DNA of 47,929 bases, from the NCBI GenBank assembly GCA_005883995.1, contig VAXB01000023.1:1-47929 (forward strand). Reading direction: 5' to 3'. Source of the stretch: Actinomycetota bacterium. GTDB taxonomy: Bacteria; Actinomycetota; Thermoleophilia; Gaiellales; Gaiellaceae. The position numbers were made by a program, and so were the translations under genes. Below the pieces are notes generated by a model. The model searched no databases. It saw only the letters and a program-made list of their open reading frames with translations, and was not told the origin of the DNA. The first letter of the stretch is position 1, and every line of letters begins with the position of its first letter. Below, piece by piece: positions 33,097-41,752 of this stretch.

Positions 33097-34172
33097 CACT
33101 CGATCGTCGCGACCTCGACGGACGAGATCGACGGCAGGAAGTCGGCGATCTGCATCCAGTTGTCGCCTGCGTCGACGCTCGCGAAGATCTGCCCCGTGCT
33201 CGTCCCGAAGTACAGGCCAGGATCGTCGTCGCGGTCGATCGCCATCGCCTCGCGCAGGACGCCGACGTACGCGTCCCGCTGCGGCAGCCCACGGTCGAGT
33301 TGCTGCCACGAGCTGCCGCCGTCGCTCGTCCGCCAGACTGCGGCGTGGCCGTCCACCATCGTCCGGCCGTGGCCTGGGTCGAGCGGAATCACGTAGAACG
33401 TGTCGCGGTCGTGCGGGTGCACGGCGGCCGCGAAACCGAACTCCGTCGGCAGCCCCTCCGTTATCTCCGTCCAGGAATGGCCTTCATCGTCGCTGCGATG
33501 CATCCCGACGTGGTTCTGCTGGAACATCCGCGCGCGGTCCGATGGCGAGCGCACGAGCTTGTGGACGCAGAAGCCGACCTCCTCGTGCGGGCGCGGCCAG
33601 TCGGCACGCAGGCCGCGGTTGCGCGGTGTCCATGACTTCCCGTCGTCGGCGGTCTCGAACACGCCGATCCCCTGGACGATCGCCCAGAACCGCGCCGAGT
33701 CGTCGCGGTCGAACATCAGCGCCGAGATCCCGAGATGGCCGGGCGGCTGGTTCGCGGGGTCGTCCCACTCCTCGCTCCCAGGCTGGCCGGCGAGCGTCGA
33801 CAGAAGCGACCACGTGGCGCCCTGGTCACGGCTTTCGAAGATCCCGGGAGCCTCCACGCCGACGAGCAGCCGGCCGTTGTCCGCCGCGAGCGTCGACACC
33901 TTCGAGAGCTTCCGACCCGCCTCCTCGTCGTAGGCAAGGCCCTCGCTCGAGTGTGTCCAGGTCTCGCCGAGGTCCGGGCTGCGCCAGACGGCGGACCCGT
34001 GCCACTCGCTCGCCGCTGCCGCGTAGATCGCGCCGCTCCCGGGGTCGTGGATCGCGTGATAGACGGGCCAGCCCTCGCAGAACGGCCCGCGGAGCGTCCA
34101 ATCCCTCCGGTCCGGGCTCTCCAGCAGAAAGCATCCCTTGCGCGTGCCGACCAGCAGCACCGTCCGTGCCAT
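33096..34172 (-). CDS. cytoplasmic BNR/WD40-like beta-propeller, first gene of the operon
   Basis: The 358-residue protein has sialidase-type Asp-box repeats: SPDLGETWTHS, SRDQGATWSLL, TADDGKSWTPRN, SDDEGHSWTEI, TSDGGSSWQQL and SVDAGDNWMQI. It begins MARTVLLVGTRKGCFLLES without a signal peptide, unlike secreted members. No catalytic residues of sialidases are apparent. Its TGA overlaps the MoaD-like ATG, so at least three genes are read together. The arrangement with MoaD suggests a shared but unknown task. Confidence 0.85.
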   Translation of the reverse strand: MARTVLLVGTRKGCFLLESPDRRDWTLRGPFCEGWPVYHAIHDPGSGAIYAAAASEWHGSAVWRSPDLGETWTHSSEGLAYDEEAGRKLSKVSTLAADNGRLLVGVEAPGIFESRDQGATWSLLSTLAGQPGSEEWDDPANQPPGHLGISALMFDRDDSARFWAIVQGIGVFETADDGKSWTPRNRGLRADWPRPHEEVGFCVHKLVRSPSDRARMFQQNHVGMHRSDDEGHSWTEITEGLPTEFGFAAAVHPHDRDTFYVIPLDPGHGRTMVDGHAAVWRTSDGGSSWQQLDRGLPQRDAYVGVLREAMAIDRDDDPGLYFGTSTGQIFASVDAGDNWMQIADFLPSISSVEVATIE

Positions 34173-34284
34173 ACGTCTCACCTCCGCGTCGAGATTCTTC
34201 GTACCTATCAGACTCGGCCGGCGCGGAAAAGTCATCGGTGCGTCGGGCGGCGCATCGAGCTATTCGACCGTCAAAATTCGGTCG

Positions 34285-34701
34285 ATGGCGACGATGGCCG
34301 ACCTCGACGAGATCGCCCTCTCCCTGCCGCAGGTAACGAAGGAGCTGTCCGACGACGGCCGACCGTCGTACCTCGCGCACGGGAAGATGTTCTGCTTTCA
34401 CCGGGGGCGGCGGCATGACGCGCTCGACCCGGAAACGGGCGAGCGGCTCGAGGACGTCCTGATGTTCCGCGTCCCCGACCTGGACGTGAAGGAGCTGATG
34501 CTCGCCGACCCGCGCGGTCCGTGGTTCACGACGCCGCACTTCAACGGCTATCCCGCCGTCCTGCTCCGAATCCGGGATCTCGGGGGGATCGACCGGGAGG
34601 AGCTGTACGACGTCGTCGTCGAGGCGTGGCTCACGCGAGCGCAAAAGCGCGTCGCGAAGGCGTGGCTCGCGGAGCACGGCGTTTCCGAGGACGACCGATG
34701 A
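34285..34701 (+). CDS. MmcQ/YjbR-family protein
   Basis: The 138-residue protein has the YjbR core: MADLDEIALSLPQVTKELSDDGRPSYLAHGKMFCFHRG, then DLDVKELMLADPRGPWFTTPHFNGYPAVLLRI, and a C-terminal helix with KRVAKAWLAEHG. The W/F-FTTPH-F-GYPAVL motif and the R-AK-W end are typical. The fold is like a double-wing DNA-binding protein, but DNA binding has not been shown for most. ATG 34,285 is used; ATG 34,294 would remove three residues. Confidence 0.8.
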   Translation: MATMADLDEIALSLPQVTKELSDDGRPSYLAHGKMFCFHRGRRHDALDPETGERLEDVLMFRVPDLDVKELMLADPRGPWFTTPHFNGYPAVLLRIRDLGGIDREELYDVVVEAWLTRAQKRVAKAWLAEHGVSEDDR

Positions 34702-34756
34702 TTTTCGGCGGCGAGCGCTGTCTGAGTAGACGACCGCAACGACGAGGAGGCTGACG

Positions 34757-35251
34757 ATGCCGATCGACACCCGAAGCAAGATCACGCCGTGCCTGTGGTT
34801 CGACACCCAGGGCGACGAGGCGGCGACGTTCTACACGTCCATTTTCCCGAACTCGAAAATCGTGGACATCTCGCGCTACGGTGACGCGGGGCCACGGCCC
34901 GCCGGGACGGTCATGACGGTGCTGTTCGAGCTCGACGGACAGCGGTTCCTCGCGCTGAACGGCGGCCCCCAGTTCACGTTCAGTGAAGCCGTCTCGTTCC
35001 AGGTCGACTGCGCGACGCAGGAGGAGGTCGACCGCTACTGGGACTCGCTGTCCGAGGGCGGCGAGGAGGGGCCGTGTGGCTGGCTCAAGGACAGGTTCGG
35101 ACTGTCGTGGCAGATCGTGCCCTCGGCGCTGCCGCGGCTGCTGTCCGACCCGGACCGCGAGAAGTCACAGCGCGTCATGGCGGCGATGCTCGGAATGAAG
35201 AAGATCGAGATCGACGAGCTCGAACGAGCCGCAGAAGGGGTCGTGGCGTAG
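34757..35251 (+). CDS. PhnB-like VOC protein (3-demethylubiquinone-9 3-methyltransferase domain)
   Basis: The 164-residue protein has ITPCLWFDTQGDEAATFYTSIFPNSKIVDI, LNGGPQFTFSEAVSFQVDC, EEVDRYWDSLSEGGEEGPCGWLKDRFGLSWQIVP, the diagnostic sequence of the PhnB-like group. Despite the domain name these are not proven methyltransferases. A good ribosome-binding site (ACGAGGAGG at about 34,740-34,749) precedes the ATG. Confidence 0.88.
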   Translation: MPIDTRSKITPCLWFDTQGDEAATFYTSIFPNSKIVDISRYGDAGPRPAGTVMTVLFELDGQRFLALNGGPQFTFSEAVSFQVDCATQEEVDRYWDSLSEGGEEGPCGWLKDRFGLSWQIVPSALPRLLSDPDREKSQRVMAAMLGMKKIEIDELERAAEGVVA

Positions 35252-35293
35252 GACCCGTTTGACCGGCGCGTGCGAGGTGCCTAGCTTCTGCGC

Positions 35294-35698
35294 GTGGACA
35301 CGCCGCGCCAGAAGCACCTCGTGCTCATCCTCGCGCGGGAGTTCGCGTCGAACCTCTCGACGCCGACATTGATCGCCGACGAGGGCGGCCGTCTCGTCTT
35401 CTACAACGAGGCGGCCGCCGCCGTCACGGGCACGCCCTTCGCCGAGATCGGAGAGGTCCCGCTCGACGAGTGGACGGCGAGCTTCGTTCCACGCACGCTC
35501 GACGACGACGTCGCCGACCCTGCGCCGGCGGAGCGACGTCCGACGCGGATCGCGCTCGACGAGCGTCGTCCGTCGCACGAGCGGTTCCTGATCACCAGCC
35601 GCGACGGGGTCGAGCGAGAGGTCGAGATCAGCGCGTTTCCGCTGTTCGCGCACGCGGATGAGTTCATCGGCATCGTCGCGATCTTCTGGCGGACCTAG
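35294..35698 (+). CDS. single PAS-domain protein
   Basis: The 134-residue protein has a PAS pattern: PTLIADEGGRLVFYNEAAAAVTG, EIGEVPLDEW, then DGVEREVEISAFPLFAHADEFIGIVAIFWRT. There is no output domain, so it is either a small sensor that binds a partner or a stand-alone PAS. No conserved Cys (LOV) is seen, so it is not a LOV photoreceptor. GTG start. Confidence 0.75.
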   Translation: MDTPRQKHLVLILAREFASNLSTPTLIADEGGRLVFYNEAAAAVTGTPFAEIGEVPLDEWTASFVPRTLDDDVADPAPAERRPTRIALDERRPSHERFLITSRDGVEREVEISAFPLFAHADEFIGIVAIFWRT

Positions 35699-35710
35699 GA
35701 GCAGCACGGA

Positions 35711-36559
35711 ATGCGCGTGACGATCTGGGGATGTCGCGGCTCGCTCGCGACACCGGGCGTCGAGACGGTGCGCTACGGCGGGAACACCTCGTGCGTCGAG
35801 GTGTCGACGTCGGACGAGCGGACGGCGCTGGTGCTGGACGCCGGCACCGGCATTCGCCGGCTCGGTCTCGAGCTCGTCGAGCGCGGGATCGAGCACGTCC
35901 ATCTCTGCCTGACGCACCTGCATCTCGACCACCTCGAGGGCCTGCGGTTCTTCGCGCCGCTGTGGGACGAGCGCGTAACGCTCGACGTGTGGGGGCCACC
36001 GTCGCCGGTCGTCACCCTGCGCGAACGGATCGCTCGGTCGTTCTCACCCCCGCTCTTCCCGATCGACCTGCGCCGCGTCCCGGCACGAGTGAGCTTCCGA
36101 GACATCCCGCGGGAGCCGTGGGCAATCGACGGCGTGACGCTCTCGGCCGAGCTTGTCATGCATCCAGGGCCGACTGTGGGGTTCCGGATCGAGGAGGGCG
36201 GCGCGACGCTCGCATACCTGCCGGATCACGAGCCGGCGCTCGTCGGGCCGATCGCCGAGCGCACGCGCGACTGGCTGTCCGGTGGCTCGATCGCCGCAGA
36301 TGCCGACGTCCTGCTGCACGACGCGCAGTACTTCGCGGACGAGTACGACGACCGGATCGGGTGGGGGCACTCGAGCGTCGAGGACGCGGTGACGTACGCC
36401 CACATGGTCGGCGCAAGACGCCTCGTCCTCTTCCACCACGAGCCCGACCGCGGCGACAGCTCGCTCGAACGGCTCGGCGCGCAGGCGCGGCTGCTGGCCG
36501 CAGAGGGCGAAAGCGAGCCGGTGCTCGCGCGCGAAGGGATGGTCCTGGAGCTCGCCTGA
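35711..36559 (+). CDS. MBL-fold phosphodiesterase-like hydrolase (RNase Z/PhnP-like)
   Basis: The 282-residue protein has WGCRGSLATPGVETVRYGGNTSCVEV, typical of PhnP/phosphodiesterase-like members, then THLHLDH at 68-74 (H69, H71, D73, H74), then HPGPTVGFRIEEGGATLAYLPDHE and HDAQYF, HSSVEDAVTYA. All metal ligands are present. It starts 12 bases after the PAS gene, suggesting a shared transcript and possibly a cyclic-nucleotide or phosphodiester substrate (inference). Confidence 0.85.
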   Translation: MRVTIWGCRGSLATPGVETVRYGGNTSCVEVSTSDERTALVLDAGTGIRRLGLELVERGIEHVHLCLTHLHLDHLEGLRFFAPLWDERVTLDVWGPPSPVVTLRERIARSFSPPLFPIDLRRVPARVSFRDIPREPWAIDGVTLSAELVMHPGPTVGFRIEEGGATLAYLPDHEPALVGPIAERTRDWLSGGSIAADADVLLHDAQYFADEYDDRIGWGHSSVEDAVTYAHMVGARRLVLFHHEPDRGDSSLERLGAQARLLAAEGESEPVLAREGMVLELA

Positions 36560-36598
36560 CCCGTGGCACCGATGAGTTTCCCTCCGTGAGCAGGTCTA

Positions 36599-36892
36599 AT
36601 GATCGATGCTGGACCTGCGATGACGCCTCTCGTCCTCGAGCTCGACGGCGAGCTTTCGCGCGCGGCGCTGCCGAGTCTCTCGGCGCACGTCCAGGCGGTG
36701 CTCGACACGCATGAGCACGACATCGTCGAATGCGATCTCGCTCATGCGGCCGCAGACGCGGTCACGGTCGAAGCGCTCGCGCGCCTACGGCTTGCGACAT
36801 TGCGGCGCGACTGCCCGCTGACGCTCCGCGGCGTGACACCGGAGCTGCGTCAGCTGATCGAGTTCATGGGCCTGCGCGCAGCGCTCGGGTAG
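36599..36892 (+). CDS. STAS-domain-like protein
   Basis: The 97-residue protein has LVLELDGELSRAALPSLSAHVQAVLD, IVECDLAHAAADAVTVEALARLRLATLRRDCPLTLRGVTPELRQLIEFMGLRAAL. This order (strand, helix, strand with D, helix, strand, helix with GL) is the STAS fold of anti-anti-sigma factors and MlaB-like proteins. The usual phosphorylatable serine of SpoIIAA is replaced by A, so a non-phosphorylated role is expected. The start may be ATG 36,599 or ATG 36,620. Confidence 0.75.
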   Translation: MIDAGPAMTPLVLELDGELSRAALPSLSAHVQAVLDTHEHDIVECDLAHAAADAVTVEALARLRLATLRRDCPLTLRGVTPELRQLIEFMGLRAALG

Positions 36893-36902
36893 AGCGTTCT
36901 AA

Positions 36903-37898
36903 CTAGCCGTCGAGGCGCGGCGGCAGGCCGAACAGCGGGAACAGCGTCGCGGTGTCGAGGAAGAACGTCAGCTCGCGGATCGCCCCATCCTCGATCTCGA
37001 CCACCTGCAGCGCCCACGGCTCGAAGCCGCCCTCGGGGCTCGGCTTGTACTGCCCGTACGCGGGCGAGCCGTTGGCCGTCACGGTCTCCACCAGCCGCGA
37101 GCCCTGGCAGCCGATGCCAGGCCCCCACCACCACGCGAAGATGTCGTCGCGACCGCGAAGCCACAGGTCGTACGGCGGCATCGACTGCGTCGCGTCCTCG
37201 CGGATCAACGAGGTGAGCGAATCGATGTCGTAGCGCTGGAAAGCGTCGACGTAGCGCGCGAGCAGCTCGCGGTCGGCGTCGTCGAGCGAACCTGGTGCGG
37301 CGTCGCGCGAGACGTCGGCCGCGCCGAGCGTCGCACGTGCGCGCTGCAGCGCGCTGTTGACCGACGCAACGCTCGTCTCGAGCAGCTCCGCGACCTCCGT
37401 CGCCTGCCACCTGAGCACCTCACACAGGATCAGCACCGCCCGTTGCCGAGGCGGCAGGTGCTGCAGCGCGGCGACGAACGCGAGGCGCACCGTTTCGCGG
37501 CTGAGCGCGACGTCGGCGGGATCGGCGTCGTCAGCGACCATCGCGTCGGGAACCGGCTGGATCCACGTCGCCTCCGGCAGCACGTTCAGGTTCGACGCGA
37601 CCGGCTCGCGCGCCGGGCCGAGGTCCATCGGGCGTGCACGCCGCTCCCGGCCTTCGACCATGTCGAGGCAAACGTTGGTCGCGATCCGGTAGAGCCAGGA
37701 CCGGAGCGCCGCACGACCTTCGAAGCGATCGATCCCGCGCCAGGCGCGGATCATCGTCTCCTGCACGGCGTCCTCGGCCTCGAACGGGGAGCCGAGCATC
37801 CGGTAGCAGTACGCGGTCAGCTCGCGCCGATACTGGTCGAGTTGCCCACCGACGTCGGCACCTGTGGGCGCGGGAACTGTGTCGCGCATCGCGAGCAT
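36903..37898 (-). CDS. ECF sigma factor with C-terminal SnoaL-like domain
   Basis: The 331-residue protein has sigma region 2 (YRRELTAYCYRMLGSPFEAEDAVQETMIRAWRG, FEGRAALRSWLYRIATNVCLDMVEGR) and region 4 (LPPRQRAVLILCEVLRWQATEVAELLETSVASVNSALQRARATL). The C-terminal 110 residues are SnoaL-like (ARYVDAFQRYDIDSLTSLI, QSMPPYDLWLRGRDDI...WWWGPG) with no separate anti-sigma gene alongside. That is the SigJ/SigG-type arrangement, where the extra domain is thought to replace an anti-sigma factor. ATG 37,898 or ATG 37,889. Confidence 0.9.
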   Translation of the reverse strand: MLAMRDTVPAPTGADVGGQLDQYRRELTAYCYRMLGSPFEAEDAVQETMIRAWRGIDRFEGRAALRSWLYRIATNVCLDMVEGRERRARPMDLGPAREPVASNLNVLPEATWIQPVPDAMVADDADPADVALSRETVRLAFVAALQHLPPRQRAVLILCEVLRWQATEVAELLETSVASVNSALQRARATLGAADVSRDAAPGSLDDADRELLARYVDAFQRYDIDSLTSLIREDATQSMPPYDLWLRGRDDIFAWWWGPGIGCQGSRLVETVTANGSPAYGQYKPSPEGGFEPWALQVVEIEDGAIRELTFFLDTATLFPLFGLPPRLDG

Positions 37899-37934
37899 GG
37901 TACGTGGTGCCGCAAGTCGGAGATGATCGGCTCG

Positions 37935-38738
37935 ATGGCCCGTAGCCCCTTCGACTTCCAGGGCCGCAGCGCGCTCGTCACCGGCTGTGGCAGCGAAGCC
38001 GGGATCGGTTTTTCGGCGGCGCGGCTGCTCGGGCGGCTCGGCGCCCGGCTCGCCGTGACCTCGACGACCGAGCGAATCGAGGAACGCGCCGCCGAGCTTC
38101 GCTCGGAGGGCGCGGAGGTCTACGCACACGTCGCCGACCTGACGGATCGCGCCCAGGCCAACGAGCTCGTCGGGGCGGCGGGCGCGGCGATCGGTCCGCT
38201 CGACGTCCTGGTCCACGCGGCGGGCATGGTTCAGACCGGAGTCCCGGCGCGTGAGGTGCGGTTCGCCGAGCTGGCGCCTGAAGAATTCGAGCGAGGCCTC
38301 GCGATCACGCTCGCGACCGCGTTCCACGCGAGCCAGGCGGTGCTGCCGTCGATGGTCGAGCGCCGTTACGGCCGGATCGTCTTCGTCTCGTCGGTGACGG
38401 GGCCACTCGTGACCGCACCGGGCTCGGCGCCCTACGCGACGGCGAAGGCGGCGATCGACGGGATGATGCGGACGATCGCGATCGAGCACGGCCGCGACGG
38501 CGTCACGGCCAACTCCGTGCAACCCGGCTGGATCGCGACCGCCTCGTCGGAGCCGGACGAGCTGGAGGCGGGGCTCCACACGCCCGTGGGGCGACCCGGC
38601 ACGCCGGACGAGGTCGCCGGCGCGATCGCCTATCTAGCGTCCGAGTCGGCGAGCTACGTCACCGGGCAGACCTTCGTGGTCGACGGCGGCAACGTGATCC
38701 AGGAGCCGCACGGGATCGACCTCTACGGCGACGCGTAG
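37935..38738 (+). CDS. short-chain dehydrogenase/reductase
   Basis: The 267-residue NAD(P)-binding enzyme has a modified glycine motif TGCGSEAGIG (16-25), a D at AHVADLTD, an N-less HAAG motif (VLVHAAGMV), the catalytic SSV...Y167-x-x-x-K171 (YATAK), and PGWIATA. It fits the 3-oxoacyl-ACP reductase-like SDR group. It starts at ATG 37,935; ATG 37,923 adds four residues. The next gene begins nine bases after its stop, so they form an operon. Confidence 0.88.
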   Translation: MARSPFDFQGRSALVTGCGSEAGIGFSAARLLGRLGARLAVTSTTERIEERAAELRSEGAEVYAHVADLTDRAQANELVGAAGAAIGPLDVLVHAAGMVQTGVPAREVRFAELAPEEFERGLAITLATAFHASQAVLPSMVERRYGRIVFVSSVTGPLVTAPGSAPYATAKAAIDGMMRTIAIEHGRDGVTANSVQPGWIATASSEPDELEAGLHTPVGRPGTPDEVAGAIAYLASESASYVTGQTFVVDGGNVIQEPHGIDLYGDA

Positions 38739-38747
38739 GATCGGCGC

Positions 38748-41030
38748 GTGGCGGCTCGACCCTCGCCTGTCGCGAGCGTCCTCGAGGCGCCGCCGCCCCG
38801 CTTCTCGCCGAGCGAGGCCGCGACGATCGCGAGCGAGTTCTTCGGCGTGCGTGGCCATGCGACCGCGCTCGGAAGTGAGCGCGACCAGACGTTCCTGATC
38901 GAGGACGGAGGCGCCGGCGCGGTGCTGAAGATCTCGAACCTCGGCGAGGACCCGCAGATCCTCGACCTCGAGGCGCAGGCGATCCTCCACGTGCGTCGCG
39001 TGGACCCCGAGTTGCCGGTCGCGGCGCCGCACCGCGCTCTCGGCGGGGGCTGGCACGCGACGGCGGAAGGATCCGACGGCCGTCACTTCGTGCGCCTGTT
39101 CGACCGTGCGCGCGGCCGCACCGGCGGCCCAGAGCTTGCCGACGACGCCGTCTTCGCCTACGCGGCGACACATGCACGCCTGAACCGCGCGCTTCGGACG
39201 TTCTTCCATCCGGCGGCGCAGCGCGAGCTCCTCTGGAACCTTGAGCACGCGCCGAAGCTGCGACCGCTGCTGACATCGATCGGCGACGCGCAACGACGGC
39301 GGCTGCTCGACGGCGTGCTCGACCGCTTCGACGAGCACGTCGCGCCGCGCTGGCAGCACCTGCGCGCGCACGTCGTTCACGGCGACCTGAACCTCGACAA
39401 CGTCGTCCTCGACGAGCGCAACCGAGTCGCCGGGATCTTCGACTTCGGCGACACCGCCTACAGCGCGCAGGTCGGCGATTTCGCGGTCGGGCTCGCGTCG
39501 CTGCTTCGCGGCCGCAGGAGCGACGACGTTTTCCGCACCGCGCGGATCGCGATCGACGGCTACGCGTCGCGGCTGCCGTTCGAGCCGGTGGAGCTGGACG
39601 TCCTCGCCGATCTCGTCGCGGCGCGGCTCGCGACGATCGTGACCGTCAGCGCCTGGCGCGTCGAGCGCTACCCGGAGAACGCGGAGTACATCCAGGCATG
39701 GGACGCCGATTCATGGGAGCTGCTCGAGCTGTTCAGCGAGACGGGAGCGGAAACGGTCGCACGCGAGCTCGGCGCGCGGCGCGCAGTCGTGCCGACGCCG
39801 GAGCTCGCCGATCGGCGCCGGCGAGCACTCGGCTCGGCGCTGACCGCGCTCACCTACCGGCGGCCTGTGCACGTCGTGCGCGGCGAGGGCGTGTGGCTGT
39901 TCGAGGCGGACGGGACGCGGCTCCTCGACGCGTACAACAACGTCCCGGTCGTCGGCCACTGCCACCCGCGCGTCACGGAGGCGGTCGTCCGGCAGACGCG
40001 GCTGCTCAACACGCACTCGCGCTACCTCTACGAGCCGCTGATCGAGCTCGCCGAGCGGCTCGCGCGGTCGATGCCGGAAGGGAGCGGTCTGGACACCGTG
40101 ATGCTCGTGAACTCGGGCAGCGAGGCGAACGACATCGCGTGGCGGATCGCGACAGCAGTGACGGGCAGCGCAGGCGCGATCGTGACCGAGCACGCCTACC
40201 ACGGCGTGACGCACACGATCGCGGACTTCTCACCCGAGGAATGGCCGCGGGAGTTCCGGCCGCCGAACGTCGCGACGATCGCGCCCCCGGGGGAGCACGC
40301 GCCCGGCGAAACGGAGCGGGCGGTCGAGCTCCTGAACGCGCGCGGGGTCGGCCTGGCTGCGACGTACATCGACGGCGGCTTCACGAGTGACGGGATCCGC
40401 ACGCCGGAGCCCCACGAGGTTCAGGCGCTCGTCGACGCCACGCACGCTGCCGGCGGCCTTTTCGTCGCCGACGAAGTCCAGGCGGGCCACGGCCGGACCG
40501 GCGAGCACCTGTGGTCGTTCGCGGCGTACGGGATCACGCCGGACCTTGTGACGCTCGGCAAGCCGATGGGGAACGGCTATCCCGTCGCCGCCGTGATCGC
40601 TCGCAACGATCTCGTCGACCGGTTCGCGTCCATGACCAGCTTCTTCAGCACCTTTGGCGGCAACCCGGTGGCGGCGTCGGCTGCGCTTGCGGTGCTGGAC
40701 GTGATCGACGACGAGCGACTGGTCGCGAGCGCGGCGCGCGTCGGCGAGCGCCTCCGCTCCGCGCTCGCGGCGGTGGGGCGTCGCGACGACGCGATCGCCG
40801 CGGTGCGCGGTCGCGGCCTGCTCGTCGGCGTCGAGCTCGGCTCGCGCGGCGCACCGGATCCGGACCTTGCCGCGCGCGTCGTCGACCGACTCCGCGACAA
40901 CGGGATCCTGATCGGGCGGACGGGCCGCCTCGACAACGTCCTCAAGATCCGGCCGCCGCTCGTCTTCCGCGACGAGCACGCCGACGCGGTCGCCGCCGGG
41001 GTCGAACGAGCGCTGGCGGCCGAGCGCTAG
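38748..41030 (+). CDS. APH-type kinase fused to class III aminotransferase-like phospholyase
   Basis: The 760-residue protein has two catalytic domains. Residues 1-330 are an aminoglycoside-phosphotransferase-like kinase with VVHGDLNLDN at about 210-219 and IFDFGDT at about 230 (catalytic Asp and metal-binding Asp). Residues 370-760 are a fold type I PLP enzyme with the SGSEAND motif, TEHAYHGVT, FVADEVQAGHGRTG, and the Schiff-base lysine in VTLGKPMGNGYPVA (K605). Human AGPHD1/AGXT2L2 (hydroxylysine kinase and phosphohydroxylysine lyase) are the separate counterparts. So a coupled kinase-phospholyase on a hydroxylated amine or amino acid is likely (inference). Full-length relatives often have an M23 module between the domains; here it is absent. 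GTG start 38,748. Confidence 0.88.
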   Translation: MAARPSPVASVLEAPPPRFSPSEAATIASEFFGVRGHATALGSERDQTFLIEDGGAGAVLKISNLGEDPQILDLEAQAILHVRRVDPELPVAAPHRALGGGWHATAEGSDGRHFVRLFDRARGRTGGPELADDAVFAYAATHARLNRALRTFFHPAAQRELLWNLEHAPKLRPLLTSIGDAQRRRLLDGVLDRFDEHVAPRWQHLRAHVVHGDLNLDNVVLDERNRVAGIFDFGDTAYSAQVGDFAVGLASLLRGRRSDDVFRTARIAIDGYASRLPFEPVELDVLADLVAARLATIVTVSAWRVERYPENAEYIQAWDADSWELLELFSETGAETVARELGARRAVVPTPELADRRRRALGSALTALTYRRPVHVVRGEGVWLFEADGTRLLDAYNNVPVVGHCHPRVTEAVVRQTRLLNTHSRYLYEPLIELAERLARSMPEGSGLDTVMLVNSGSEANDIAWRIATAVTGSAGAIVTEHAYHGVTHTIADFSPEEWPREFRPPNVATIAPPGEHAPGETERAVELLNARGVGLAATYIDGGFTSDGIRTPEPHEVQALVDATHAAGGLFVADEVQAGHGRTGEHLWSFAAYGITPDLVTLGKPMGNGYPVAAVIARNDLVDRFASMTSFFSTFGGNPVAASAALAVLDVIDDERLVASAARVGERLRSALAAVGRRDDAIAAVRGRGLLVGVELGSRGAPDPDLAARVVDRLRDNGILIGRTGRLDNVLKIRPPLVFRDEHADAVAAGVERALAAER

Positions 41031-41686
41031 CGGGGCTGCGGCACGATCCGGATGTACGGCCGGGGCGACTCCCAGCCCTCGGGGTACGTCTCCTTCGCCT
41101 CGTCGTCCGAGACCGAGCCGGCGATGATCACGTCGTCGCCCGGCTGCCACTGCGCGGGCGTCGCGACCTTGTGGTTCGCCGTCAACTGGAGCGAGTCGAT
41201 CACGCGCAGCACCTCGTCGAAGTTGCGGCCGGTCGTCATCGGATAGACGAGGATCAGCTTGATCTTCTTGTCAGGACCGATCACGAACACGTTGCGCACG
41301 GTCTGGTTGTCGGCTGCCGTGCGGTCCGACGCCTCGCCAGACGTGTCGGCGCCGAGCATCCCGTAGAGCTTCGACACCCGGAAGTCCGCGTCGCCGATGA
41401 TCGGGTAGTTCGGTTCGTGCCCCTGCGTGTCGGCGATGTCCTCCGCCCATTTCGCGTGCTTGTCGACGGGGTCGACCGAAAGGCCGACGATCTTGACGCC
41501 GCGCTTGTCGAACTCGGGCTTGATTCCGGCCATGTACCCCAGCTCGGTCGTGCAGACAGGAGTGAAGTCCTTCGGATGGGAGAAGAGGACGGCCCAAGAG
41601 TCGCCGATCCAGTCGTGGAATCGAATCCGTCCTTCTGTCGTCTCGGCCTCGAAGTCCGGAGCCGTCTGTCCAAGTTGCAGCGCCAC
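41027..41686 (-). CDS. 1-Cys peroxiredoxin (Prx6-like)
   Basis: The 219-residue protein reduces peroxides via the peroxidatic cysteine C45 in DFTPVCTTE. A long Prx6-type C-terminal domain follows (TTGRNFDEVLRVIDSLQLT, KVATPAQWQPGDDVII). No second resolving cysteine is seen, which fits a 1-Cys mechanism. The stop overlaps by four bases the end of the convergent fusion gene. No thioredoxin or reductant gene is adjacent. Confidence 0.92.
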   Translation of the reverse strand: MALQLGQTAPDFEAETTEGRIRFHDWIGDSWAVLFSHPKDFTPVCTTELGYMAGIKPEFDKRGVKIVGLSVDPVDKHAKWAEDIADTQGHEPNYPIIGDADFRVSKLYGMLGADTSGEASDRTAADNQTVRNVFVIGPDKKIKLILVYPMTTGRNFDEVLRVIDSLQLTANHKVATPAQWQPGDDVIIAGSVSDDEAKETYPEGWESPRPYIRIVPQPR

Positions 41687-41752
41687 GCGTTCGACCTCCT
41701 GTCGTTTGCGCCATCGTAGTCAGGGGGGGTCGCGCTACGCGAGAATGCGGAC

